Shown one piece after another: positions 1-7,912 of a stretch of DNA of 64,000 bases (position 1 is the stretch's first letter; each line of letters begins with the position of its first letter). The notes under the pieces were generated by a model. The model made no database searches and was not told the origin of the DNA. It worked only from the letters and a program-made list of their open reading frames with translations. Source of the stretch: Deltaproteobacteria bacterium (GTDB lineage: Bacteria; Desulfobacterota; Deferrisomatia; Deferrisomatales; JACRMM01); the NCBI GenBank assembly GCA_016214985.1, contig JACRMM010000030.1, forward strand, positions 186,001-250,000, in the 5' to 3' direction. A program made the translations under genes and the position numbers.

Positions 1-1
1 C

Positions 2-718
2 GCGAAAGGGCTGGCCCGGGTGTTCGACTACTCGGTGCTGCCCAAGAACACCACCGAAGCCGAAATCCGCAAGGGTTGCGCGCTGACGCGCCAGTACGAG
101 TTCGCGGCTTTCTACAGCGCCAGCGCCTACTGGACGCCTGTCATCAAGGAGGAACTGGCCGGGTACCCGCACATCGAGATCGGCACTGGGATCGCGTTCC
201 CGTGGGGAGCCGCGCCCTCCGCCGTCAAGGCTTACGAGGTCGAGGACGCGGTGCGCCGGGGTTGCACGGCGGTCGATATGGTGCTGAACATCGGCGCGTT
301 GAAGGATAAGCGCTACGAGGTCGTCCGCGAGGAGCTCAAGGACTTCGTCCAGGCGGCCGTCCCGGCGGTCACCAAGTGCATCCTCGAGGTCTGTTTCCTC
401 ACGGACGAGGAGATTGCGACGGCCTGCCGGTTGATCCACGAAACCGGCGTGCAGTATGCCAAGACGTCCTCCGGCCAGTTCGAAGGACCCGGCCTGGAGC
501 AGTTCCTGGTCATGGTGAAGACGCTGGAAGGTACTGCCGTGAAGCTGAAGGTGGCCGGCGTGAAGTTCCCGCGCCCGCAGAACGCTTACGTGTTCCTGCT
601 GGCCGGCGCAGACCGTATCGGCACCCGGGACGCCCCGGCGATCATCGACGCTCTTGATCAGATGCGGCAACTGGGTATCGTCCCGAAGCTAAAACTTCCG
701 CAGCCCCTTACCCCGTAA
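2..718 (+). CDS. deoC: DeoC/DERA-family class I aldolase (5' truncated by window edge)
   Basis: The reading frame is open from base 2, so the start lies left of the window; the GTG at 20 is internal because family-typical sequence (GLARVFDYSVLPKNTT) runs through it. Deoxyribose-phosphate aldolases cleave 2-deoxyribose-5-phosphate to acetaldehyde and glyceraldehyde-3-phosphate. Visible signatures are the acidic strand AVDMVLNIG, the Schiff-base lysine in YAKTSSGQ and a second lysine strand VKLKVAGVK followed by GADRIGT. About 238 residues are visible, close to full family length. It lies 13 bp upstream of an FGGY kinase, so the pair probably handles one sugar: the kinase would phosphorylate and the aldolase cleave. 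The true substrate could be a related deoxy sugar rather than deoxyribose. Confidence 0.85.
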   Translation, partial: AKGLARVFDYSVLPKNTTEAEIRKGCALTRQYEFAAFYSASAYWTPVIKEELAGYPHIEIGTGIAFPWGAAPSAVKAYEVEDAVRRGCTAVDMVLNIGALKDKRYEVVREELKDFVQAAVPAVTKCILEVCFLTDEEIATACRLIHETGVQYAKTSSGQFEGPGLEQFLVMVKTLEGTAVKLKVAGVKFPRPQNAYVFLLAGADRIGTRDAPAIIDALDQMRQLGIVPKLKLPQPLTP

Positions 719-731
719 GGAGGGACTCACC

Positions 732-2273
732 ATGACCAAGTATCTTGCCGGCGTCGACGTGGGTACCACCGGTGTGCGATGCATCCTCTTCGACCTGCAG
801 GGCAACACTGTTGCCGACAGCTATCGGGAATACGGCGCCACCTATCCCAAGCCGGGTTGGGTCGATCAGGACGGGGACTTGATGGTGGCGCAGACGATGG
901 AGACGTGCAAGGCGGCGATCGCCAAGTCCGGCGTGAAGCGGGAGGAAATCGCCTCCGTCGGCTTCTCCACGCAGCGGTCGGTCACCGTTCCCGTGGATAA
1001 GGCCGGCAGCGCGGTCCGTCCGATGATTTCGTGGCAGGATGCCCGCACGGGGGCCGAGGTGGCCGAGATGAGCGCCCTGGTGGACGCTCAGCAGTACTAC
1101 AACACCAGCGGGATGCCCATGGGCACGACCTGGATCATCACCAAGGTCCTGTGGATGCGGAAGAACGAGCCTGCGTTGTTCGACCGGGTCTACAAGATTA
1201 CGCAGGTGCAGGACTACGTGCTCAAGGCGTTCGGGGCAGATCAGTACTACACCGATATCCCGGACATGGCCTTCTACGGCGTGTGGGACATCGCAAAGGC
1301 GCAGTGGAGCGACCGGTTGTGCCAATTGTTCAGCGTGAGTCCCGACCTGTTTGGCACGCCGGTTCCAGCGGGCACGCAGGTTGCCACCATTACCCCGGCC
1401 CTGGCGGAGAAAACGGGTTTTGCCGTAGGCACGCCGGTGTGCGTCGGCGCCGGTGATCAGAACTGCGGCGTCGTGGGGATGGGCTCAACTCGGCCCGGAA
1501 TGGCGACCGTCACCCTGGGCACGGCTGGCCTGGGCATCGTCTCTCTGGGCACGCCGATCGACGGGATCGGCGGATTGATGATTACGAACCACGTGCAGCC
1601 CGGCATGTGGGAGGCCGAGGGCCTGACCAACGCGGCCGCCAGCTCGTATCGCTGGTTCCGCGACACGATCGGCACGCTCGAGAAGGAGCTGGAGGCCAAG
1701 GGCGAGCGCAGCGCGTTCGAGTATCTGAACGATTTGGCCGCTGCGGTACCCGCGGGGAGCAGAGGCCTGCTCTACCTGCCTTACCTGGCGACGGCGGCCA
1801 CGCCGCGCTGGAACGCCAAGGCGCGCTCGGCTTTCATCGGCATGTCGTTCGCCCATGGCCGCGGCGAGATGGTCCGTTCGGTGCTGGAGGGCGTGGTGCT
1901 GGAGATGCGCGACATCATGGAAAGCTGGCACCAGGCAGGCGTCGACGTGGACCTGATTCGCCTGGGCGGCGGTGCGACCAAGTCGGCCCTGTGGAATCAA
2001 ATCCAGGCCGACGTGTACGGCCGCCCGGTGCAGACGCTGAAGGTTGGCGAGTCGACTGCGCTCGGCGCCGCCATCCTCGGCGGCGTCGGCGCTGGCGTGT
2101 TCAAGTCCACACAGGAGGGCGTGGACGCGTTGGTGACCGTGACCGGCTCGGTCGAACCCAACATGGAGAACCACAAGATCTATGAGGAGATGTACCAGGC
2201 GTACGTCAAGGCATACGAAGGCCTCGCGGGCAGCGGCGCCTTCGACAAGCTGGCGGAGATTCAAGCCCTCTGA
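732..2273 (+). CDS. FGGY-family carbohydrate kinase (xylulokinase-like)
   Basis: ATP-dependent sugar kinase of 513 residues, normal length for the FGGY family. The N-terminal phosphate-binding loop is GVDVGTTGVRCILFD, the middle carries VGAGDQNCGVVGMG, and the C-terminal signature is LGGGATKSALWNQIQADVYG. The ATG at 732 follows a strong AAGGAGG-type ribosome binding site and lies 13 bp after the aldolase stop, so the two genes are very probably co-transcribed. Overall it resembles xylulose kinases, but substrate specificity within FGGY kinases cannot be read from these motifs. The DERA-type neighbour argues for a deoxy- or ketose sugar whose phosphate is then cleaved. No transporter is visible, as the operon continues to the left of the window. 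Confidence 0.85.
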   Translation: MTKYLAGVDVGTTGVRCILFDLQGNTVADSYREYGATYPKPGWVDQDGDLMVAQTMETCKAAIAKSGVKREEIASVGFSTQRSVTVPVDKAGSAVRPMISWQDARTGAEVAEMSALVDAQQYYNTSGMPMGTTWIITKVLWMRKNEPALFDRVYKITQVQDYVLKAFGADQYYTDIPDMAFYGVWDIAKAQWSDRLCQLFSVSPDLFGTPVPAGTQVATITPALAEKTGFAVGTPVCVGAGDQNCGVVGMGSTRPGMATVTLGTAGLGIVSLGTPIDGIGGLMITNHVQPGMWEAEGLTNAAASSYRWFRDTIGTLEKELEAKGERSAFEYLNDLAAAVPAGSRGLLYLPYLATAATPRWNAKARSAFIGMSFAHGRGEMVRSVLEGVVLEMRDIMESWHQAGVDVDLIRLGGGATKSALWNQIQADVYGRPVQTLKVGESTALGAAILGGVGAGVFKSTQEGVDALVTVTGSVEPNMENHKIYEEMYQAYVKAYEGLAGSGAFDKLAEIQAL

Positions 2274-2392
2274 TCTTTCCGGTTGTGCGGAAGGGGGTGT
2301 TGCGTTGCGGGCGCGCGACGATCTTTCCCGTTGCATGTTCTGCGGCGGGCAGGAAGTCCCTTTCCTCCAGTAATTGCCAATCAGGCGCAGGG

Positions 2393-2416
2393 CAAGGCTT
2401 GGGGCAAGGCTTGGGG
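2393..2416 (+). repeat. Tandem 12-mers at left flank of RAYT element
   Basis: Two exact tandem copies of CAAGGCTTGGGG (2393-2404 and 2405-2416) followed by ACAG. The GGCTTGGGGAC core recurs just before the RAYT gene (2615-2640). This type of motif is expected of DNA recognised by REP-associated Y1 transposases, so it may mark an outer end of the mobile unit. The rest of the 423-bp gap 2274-2696 shows no credible gene. Confidence 0.5.
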
Positions 2417-2614
2417 ACAGACTCGTAGTCCACGGTGAGCAGCGAGGCGGCGGGTTGAGCGGGAAGGGTGGCTCGGTAGCCGCCCGGCTGGGCTTCCCGG
2501 GTGTCACCCGTGCGGTCCTGGACGGCCGCTGGGCACCAAGAACGTCCAAACGGAATGGAAAGAGCGGGCTTGTGGGCAGAGTCTTGCCACCGGGGGAGAG
2601 ATTCCCGGGGGGGG

Positions 2615-2644
2615 AAAAGGCTTGGAAAAGGCTTGGGGACGCTG
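2615..2644 (+). repeat. RAYT left-end repeat (two AAAAGGCTTGG copies plus inverted-repeat arm)
   Basis: Two tandem AAAAGGCTTGG copies (2615-2625, 2626-2636) run into GGGGACGCTG (2635-2644). The exact reverse complement of that last 10-mer, CAGCGTCCCC, occurs downstream of the transposase at 3678-3687, so the gene is bracketed by a 10-bp inverted repeat. Confidence 0.6.
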
Positions 2645-2696
2645 CAAAGTTAGAAAAGGTAGTTGCGCTCTGGGCGCACTCCGCTATCCTTCCGGC

Positions 2697-3662
2697 ATGC
2701 CACGCAGCGCCCGTCTCGACATCCTGGGTGTCGTCCACCACGTCATGGCCCGAGGGATCGAGGGTCGTCCGATCTTCCGCGACGACCGAGACCGGGAGGA
2801 GTTCCTGCGCCGACTCGCGGAGGTGGTCGTCAGCGGCAAGGCGCAGTTGCTCGCCTGGGCCCTGATCCCGAACCACTATCACTTGGTCCTGCGACCGCGG
2901 CACATGAGCCTGAAAGACCTCATGCGACGGCTCATGACGGGCTACGCCGGCTGGCACAACCGGCGCCACGGGCGCCGAGGGCACCTGTTTCAGAATCGGT
3001 ACAAGAGCATCGTGGTGGAGGAGGAGCCCCACCTGCTGGAGCTCGTGCGCTACGTCTCGCTGAACCCGGTGCGGGCGCGGCTGGTCGGGGGGATGGAGGA
3101 ACTGGACGCCTACGCGTACACGGGGCACTCGGTGATCCTGGGACGGCGCCGTTACGAGGCACAGGATGTCGACGCGATTCTCGGGCGGTTCGGCAGCCGA
3201 ACGGGAGAGGCGCGCCGGCGCTATCGAGAGTTCGTGGCCGGGGGACTGGGGGAGGGGCGACGTGAGGAGTTCCGGGGCGGGGGACTCGTGCGAAGCGCCG
3301 GGGGGTGGGAGGCGCTCAAACGCAGGAAGCGCGAAGAGCGAGAGCGGGGAGACGAGCGGGTGCTGGGGAGTGGGGAGTTCGTGGAGAAGCTTCTAGGCGA
3401 CGAGCCGACGGTGTGGCGCGCGCCGCTACGGTCGCCGGAGGAGGTGCTGGCGGAGGTGAGTCGGGCCCATGGGATCGGCGCCGAAGAGATCCTGGGGCCC
3501 TCGCGGGAGAGGCGCATCACCCGAGCGCGAGCGGAGTTCTACCGGCGTGCCCAGGCGGAAGCCGCCCAGACCCTGGCGGACCTGGCCCGGATGACAGGCC
3601 GAAGCCAACCCGCGGTGTGGCAGGTTGTGCAAAGGCATCGTGCGTCCGTCGAAAGGGAATAA
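2697..3662 (+). CDS. REP-associated tyrosine transposase (RAYT, Y1/HUH family)
   Basis: Single-strand transposase of the IS200-related RAYT group, thought to mobilise REP/BIME palindromes. The ATG at 2697 begins the family-typical N-terminus MPRSARLDILGVVHHVMARG; the longer ORF upstream reads into the terminal repeat and is discarded. Y1-domain hallmarks are the HUH motif in IPNHYHLVLRP, the segment GHLFQNRYKS, and YVSLNPVRA. The C-terminal third (about residues 230-321) is Arg-rich and ends in a helix-turn-helix-like segment (LADLARMTGRSQPAVWQVV) similar to the DnaA-C-like tail seen in some family members. At 321 residues it looks intact. It is flanked by short GGCTTGGGGAC repeats and an inverted 10-mer, consistent with a self-contained element. 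Confidence 0.9.
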   Translation: MPRSARLDILGVVHHVMARGIEGRPIFRDDRDREEFLRRLAEVVVSGKAQLLAWALIPNHYHLVLRPRHMSLKDLMRRLMTGYAGWHNRRHGRRGHLFQNRYKSIVVEEEPHLLELVRYVSLNPVRARLVGGMEELDAYAYTGHSVILGRRRYEAQDVDAILGRFGSRTGEARRRYREFVAGGLGEGRREEFRGGGLVRSAGGWEALKRRKREERERGDERVLGSGEFVEKLLGDEPTVWRAPLRSPEEVLAEVSRAHGIGAEEILGPSRERRITRARAEFYRRAQAEAAQTLADLARMTGRSQPAVWQVVQRHRASVERE

Positions 3663-3677
3663 CGTTATGAACCTTCA

Positions 3678-3687
3678 CAGCGTCCCC
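3678..3687 (-). repeat. RAYT right-end inverted repeat arm
   Basis: CAGCGTCCCC, the exact reverse complement of 2635-2644, lies 15 bp after the transposase stop codon. Beyond the 10-mer the match decays (AAAGTT against AAGGTT). This sets a likely right boundary for the RAYT unit. Confidence 0.55.
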
Positions 3688-3754
3688 GATTTGCGTCCGG
3701 CCGGCTGTGAACGAACACGATCGACGCCACCTTTTTGTGCCTGGGGGCTGAACG

Positions 3755-4651
3755 ATGAGTGAGCCGCGCCGCCAACGTCTGCTGGCCGAGCTGCTTGGCC
3801 TGCTCGGGCTGGAAAAGCTCGAAGAGAACCTTTTCGTGGGTCAGAGTCAGGACTTGGGTTTCGGCGCCGTCTTTGGCGGGCAAGTACTCGGGCAGGGCCT
3901 GTCGGCAGCCTCTCAGACCGTGCCCGGCGACCGGCGGGCACACAGCCTCCACGCCTACTTTCTCCGGCCGGGAGACGTGGCGAAGCGGATCGTCTATGAG
4001 GTCGACTGCATCCGCGACGGGGCGAGCTTCACGACGCGGCGCGTTCGAGCCGTCCAGAACGGGCGGGCAATCTTTTCCATGGAGGCCTCCTTCCAGGTGC
4101 AGGAGCCCGGGTTTGAACACCAGTGTGTGGCGCCCACGGTGCCAGGCCCGGACGGCCTGGCCACCGAATGGGAGATTCTGCAAGACATGCAGGAGCACAT
4201 CCCCGTCGAGAGCCGAGCGCAACTCCTCTGCGAGAAGCCGATCGAGATCCGTCCGGTCGACGCCGTCCACTCGTTTGATGCCTCGGTGAAGCAACCCCTG
4301 CACTACCGCTGGATTCGCGCGGCGGGTCGACTACCGGACGACCCCTGGCTCCACCGATGCCTCCTGGCCTACGCTTCGGACTTCTACTTACTCTGCGTAG
4401 CCCTCCACCCGCATGGGTGCACGTTCTGGGAGCCCGAGATGCAGATGGCGAGCCTGGATCACGCGGTCTGGTTCCACCGGGAGTTCCGGATGGATGAGTG
4501 GTTGCTCCATGCCATGGAGAGCCCGAGCGCCTCGCTCGGCCGCGGGCTCAGCCTGGGGAAGATCTTCACCCAAGACGGCCAGCTCGTCGCCACGGTGGCA
4601 CAGGAGGGGTTGATCCGAATGCGTGCGGGCTCCGAGAGAGGGCTCGAATAG
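3755..4651 (+). CDS. tesB: Acyl-CoA thioesterase II
   Basis: Hydrolyses acyl-CoA to free fatty acid and CoA. The 298-residue protein has the double hot-dog architecture of TesB: the N-terminal half carries VGQSQDLGFGAVFGGQVLGQ and HSLHAYFLRPGD, the C-terminal half YASDFYLL, SLDHAVWFHR and LVATVAQEGLIR. The Asp, Thr/Ser and Gln positions expected for the catalytic set fall in YASD, the AMESPSAS region and VAQEG. It stands alone, with a RAYT element on its left. It fits the fatty-acid metabolism encoded at 33-45 kb but is not linked to it. No FadR-type box was seen upstream. Confidence 0.93.
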   Translation: MSEPRRQRLLAELLGLLGLEKLEENLFVGQSQDLGFGAVFGGQVLGQGLSAASQTVPGDRRAHSLHAYFLRPGDVAKRIVYEVDCIRDGASFTTRRVRAVQNGRAIFSMEASFQVQEPGFEHQCVAPTVPGPDGLATEWEILQDMQEHIPVESRAQLLCEKPIEIRPVDAVHSFDASVKQPLHYRWIRAAGRLPDDPWLHRCLLAYASDFYLLCVALHPHGCTFWEPEMQMASLDHAVWFHREFRMDEWLLHAMESPSASLGRGLSLGKIFTQDGQLVATVAQEGLIRMRAGSERGLE

Positions 4652-5010
4652 GTGAACCGTCCCTGAAACGAAGGACGAGTCGATGTCTCGCAGCGTGAAC
4701 CGGGCCATTCTCCTATGAGCTATGACAGAGTGGTGCGGTTCGCTAGGATGTCGTTGAAACGGGGTAGTGCCTCCTGGCCGTGTAGGTGGTTGGCGTCTCC
4801 CCCACGACCAGACGCCACCGTGTCCTCCCTCACGGGAGCCAAGCGCATTTTGAAGTTGAAGCCACCCTCGAGGATGCCCCGGAGTCGGCCATGCAGGATC
4901 AGTTGCCTCGGTGAGGAGGGCCATCAAGATGGTCCGCCCTCGCGAGGAGGAACGCGGTTCTTTGGACTGCGCAACCCCACGTGTTCCGACCCGGTCGGAA
5001 GGAGGCGCCA
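4652..5010. other. Intergenic region with a possible coding relic on the minus strand
   Basis: This 359-bp gap holds no convincing gene. The 99-codon plus-strand ORF at 4715 looks like a shadow. On the minus strand one frame from about 4907 to a TAG at 4720-4722 reads smoothly (ILHGRLRGILEGGFNFKMRL and onward) but has no ATG start and is cut by a stop just upstream. It could be the 3' remnant of a lost gene or insertion sequence. I do not recognise the family. Confidence 0.3.
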
Positions 5011-5454
5011 ATGAGGACTGCCGAGGGTACCGTGGGGAGGGTTTTCGTGCTCCGCCTCGAGGATGGGGACAGGATCCCGGAGTGCATCGAGCGCTTTGCT
5101 GCCGAAAAGGGGCTGCTCCGGGCGTTCTGCACCCTCCTCGGCGGGATCGGTGAGGGAAGGCTGGTCGTCGGACCCGAGGATGCCACCGGCCGGCCCGTGG
5201 TGCCGATGACCCTGGGCCTGGTGGGAGTGCACGAGATCGCGGCCGTGGGGACCCTCTTCCCGGCCGAGGACGGCACTGCGCGTCTCCACATGCACGGCGC
5301 CCTGGGCCGGGAAGATGAGACCCGAACCGGCTGCGTGCGCCAGGGCGTCGACGTCTGGCAGGTCGCGGAAGCGGTGGTCGTCGAGATCGTCGGCACGAAC
5401 CTCGTCCGCAAGCTCGATCCGGTCCTGGGCTTCCAAGTTCTGTCGGAACCGTAG
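5011..5454 (+). CDS. PPC/DUF296 domain protein
   Basis: Small (147 aa) single-domain protein of the plants-and-prokaryotes-conserved (PPC, DUF296) family, a trimer-forming fold found alone in bacteria and fused to AT-hooks in plants; bacterial function is poorly defined. Visible family features are the N-terminal strand VFVLRLEDGDRI, the SFR-like segment LLRAFCTLLGGIGEG, and the metal-binding HMHGALGRED. The ATG at 5011 is chosen over the upstream GTG because AAGGAGG ends 5 bp before it and the PPC fold begins right away. It stands alone between two poorly characterised stretches, so context gives no function. Confidence 0.85.
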   Translation: MRTAEGTVGRVFVLRLEDGDRIPECIERFAAEKGLLRAFCTLLGGIGEGRLVVGPEDATGRPVVPMTLGLVGVHEIAAVGTLFPAEDGTARLHMHGALGREDETRTGCVRQGVDVWQVAEAVVVEIVGTNLVRKLDPVLGFQVLSEP

Positions 5455-5655
5455 CTGGCCCACCGCCGGGCCCTGAGCCGTGGAAACTGCGGCGAAACAT
5501 TCGTGCTCTTCTTGCCTTCAGGAAAGGCACGCCCTGCTCGACGGTTCCGAGGCGTGAGAAGGAATCGACCGGCCCCGAGCCGAGGAGGCCAAGACCTTGA
5601 CCGCGGGTTCGTTCCGGCCGATAGGTAGGAAAAACCCCCAATCGGGAGTTGTTCC

Positions 5656-5967
5656 GTGAACGAACGACGACGCAAACGACGCGTCTCCATCCGCCTGACC
5701 GGCACACAGTGGGCCGTCATCGTCGAAGCGCTCGGGCAAATGGTCAAGATCCACGCCTCCCGCCTCGACAGCCTGGTCCAGGCGGACGCTCCTGGGAGTA
5801 CGGGCAACGTGAGCGCCTTCGACGCGCTGTCTCGAACCTATGCCGACCTTCTGAGAGAGCTCGCGCAGGCCGGTCTCGTCGATCCGAGCGCCCGCGCGGC
5901 CGCAGAGACCCTCGACGAGGCGTCGGCCATGCTCGAAAGCCGTATCTCCGGGGGAGGCCGTCAATAA
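5656..5967 (+). CDS. Small conserved-looking hypothetical protein
   Basis: 103-residue basic-to-helical protein from a GTG start (MNERRRKRRVSIRLTGTQWA). The N-terminus is very Arg/Lys-rich (about residues 3-14); the rest is predicted amphipathic helix with Ala/Leu content and no signal peptide or membrane segment. I do not recognise a family. The ribosome binding site is weak. A GCCGATAG, similar to a sigma-28 -10 element, occurs at about 5617, but no matching -35 was found. The shadow ORFs in this interval are longer, so the coding assignment rests on codon usage and a clean fit between neighbours. Confidence 0.5.
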   Translation: MNERRRKRRVSIRLTGTQWAVIVEALGQMVKIHASRLDSLVQADAPGSTGNVSAFDALSRTYADLLRELAQAGLVDPSARAAAETLDEASAMLESRISGGGRQ

Positions 5968-6062
5968 GCCTGCGCGGGGAGCGCGCCGATCCATCGGCTC
6001 CGTGACAACCTCCACACCCGTGACAGACTGTTCGAGCCCGTGCCGGGCGCGAGGAGGCCGTC

Positions 6063-7790
6063 ATGGCGTACCCCGAGCTTTCCCCCCAAGCCCTGGAACT
6101 CCTGCGCCTCCGCTACCTGAGGCGCGGTCCCGACGGTGAGCCCGCCGAGGACCCGGAGGGCTTCTTCCGGCGGGTGGCCGTCGCCGTGGCCGCCGCGGAG
6201 CGGATCTTCGGCGGCGACCCGGCGCCGAAGGCGGAAGCCTACTACGATCTCCTCCGAAGCCTGCGCTTCCTGCCCAACACGCCGGCGCTCATGAACGCAG
6301 GCACGGGCGTGGGACAACTCGCGGCGTGCTTCGTCCTGCCCCTGGAGGACTCGACCGAGTCGATCTACGACTCCCTGAAGCAGATGGCCCTCATCCACAA
6401 GAGCGGAGGGGGCACGGGCTTCAGCTTCTCGAGGATCCGCCCTGAGGGAGACCTCGTCGCCTCGACGGGAGGACGCGCTTCGGGCCCCCTGTCGTTCCTG
6501 GAGCTCTTCGACACCTCCACCTGGGTCATCCGCCAGGGGGGGCGCCGCCGGGGTGCGAACATGGCGGTGCTGCGGGTCGACCACCCGGACGTGCTCGCCT
6601 TCTGCCGGGCGAAGCTCCACGGCCGGTTCCAGAACTTCAACTTCTCCGTCGGGTACACCGACGACTTCGATCGTGCGGTCGAACGGGGAGGGGAGTTTAC
6701 CCTGATCAATCCCCGGACCGGAGGTCCCTGGCGGCGGCTGGCGGCCCGGGACGTTTTCGAGGCGCTCGTCGAGGGCGCGTGGGGAACGGGGGACCCCGGA
6801 GCCGTGTTCCTCGACGCGGTGAACCGGGCCAACCCCTGCCCGCAGCTGGGCGACCTGGAGGCCACCAACCCCTGCGGGGAGCAGCCGCTGCTGCCGCACG
6901 AGTCGTGCACCCTGGGGTCTTTGAACCTCGCGGTGTTCGTGCGCGGCGCCGAGCTGGACTGGGACGCACTGGCCGACGCCGCGCGGCTCGGCGTGGAGTT
7001 CCTGGACGACTGTCTCGAGGTCTCCGTGCCGCCCGCGGAGGAGATTCGGCTCGCGAACCGGCGAACCCGGAAGATCGGGCTCGGCGTCATGGGGTTCGCC
7101 GACTGTCTGGTCGCGTTGGGGGTTCCCTACGCTTCCGAGGCCGCGCGCGGCCTGGGGCGGCAGATCATGGAACGGATCGAGGCGGCAGGGGTCGACGCGT
7201 CGCGCCGACTCGGAGAGCGCAGGGGAAGCTTCGAGGCGTTTGCCGGCAGCGCCTGGGAGCGCAGAGGGCTTTCCGCGATGCGAAACGCCACGGTCACCAC
7301 GGTCGCTCCGACGGGGTCGATCTCCATCCTGGCGGGCGTGTCGGGATCGATCGAGCCCCTGTTCGGGCTCGCCTACACCCGCCGGATCCAGGGCGAGGTC
7401 GTGAGCTTCGGGACCCACCGCATGCTTCCCTCGGCCTTCGAGGCTCACGGCCTCTCCTGGCCGGCGTGGGAAGAGGCGATCCGCCGGGAGGGGCGCATGG
7501 GGCACCTGACCCAGCTTCCGGCGGCTCTTCGGCGGCTCTTCGCCACGACCTTCGAGATCGCACCCGCCGACCATTTGGCCGTTCAGGCGGTCTTCCAGGA
7601 GAGGACCCACAACGCGGTGTCGAAGACGATCAATCTGCCGGCCGACTTTCCCCGCGACGCCCTGGGCCGCGTCTTCCGGGAAGCCCACGCGCTCGGCCTG
7701 AAGGGGGTGACCGTGTACCGGTACGGCTCGGTCCCCGAGCAGCCGCTCGAAGTCGGGGATCACTGCAACCGGTGCGCGCCGGCCGCGTGA
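6063..7790 (+). CDS. nrdJ: Adenosylcobalamin-dependent (class II) ribonucleotide reductase
   Basis: Reduces ribonucleotides to deoxyribonucleotides with a B12-generated thiyl radical, independent of oxygen. The 575-residue catalytic chain has the substrate-binding LPNTPALMNAGT, the redox cysteine in LAACFVLPLEDS, the NPCGEQPLLPHESCTLGSLN active-site segment (radical Cys and Glu) and the barrel-end APTGSISILAGVSG. The C-terminus ends HCNRCAPAA, a CxxC pair suited to thioredoxin re-reduction. It is at the short end of the family: no ATP-cone and no long C-terminal zinc region. The ATG follows GAGGCCGTC, an acceptable ribosome binding site. No cobalamin riboswitch or NrdR box is apparent in the 95 bp upstream. 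Confidence 0.93.
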   Translation: MAYPELSPQALELLRLRYLRRGPDGEPAEDPEGFFRRVAVAVAAAERIFGGDPAPKAEAYYDLLRSLRFLPNTPALMNAGTGVGQLAACFVLPLEDSTESIYDSLKQMALIHKSGGGTGFSFSRIRPEGDLVASTGGRASGPLSFLELFDTSTWVIRQGGRRRGANMAVLRVDHPDVLAFCRAKLHGRFQNFNFSVGYTDDFDRAVERGGEFTLINPRTGGPWRRLAARDVFEALVEGAWGTGDPGAVFLDAVNRANPCPQLGDLEATNPCGEQPLLPHESCTLGSLNLAVFVRGAELDWDALADAARLGVEFLDDCLEVSVPPAEEIRLANRRTRKIGLGVMGFADCLVALGVPYASEAARGLGRQIMERIEAAGVDASRRLGERRGSFEAFAGSAWERRGLSAMRNATVTTVAPTGSISILAGVSGSIEPLFGLAYTRRIQGEVVSFGTHRMLPSAFEAHGLSWPAWEEAIRREGRMGHLTQLPAALRRLFATTFEIAPADHLAVQAVFQERTHNAVSKTINLPADFPRDALGRVFREAHALGLKGVTVYRYGSVPEQPLEVGDHCNRCAPAA

Positions 7791-7912
7791 ACCGGTGCGT
7801 TCCCCCGGCCGTGCCTGGAATGGTCCCAGAATCATCGCCGGACCGCTCAAGTCTGCGGCTTTCCGAGCCGATCCATAGGACATTCCATCTTGCACGAGAG
7901 CCCGAGCGCCCC

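Noticed and set aside
1485-3128. 547-codon minus-strand ORF opposite the sugar kinase and RAYT.
   Set aside because: It is antisense to two clear genes, rich in His/Arg/Gly as expected of high-GC shadows, and has no family features.
5610-5625. GCCGATAG as a sigma-28 promoter for the small hypothetical gene.
   Set aside because: No TAAA-like -35 at 11-12 bp; the match is confined to the -10.
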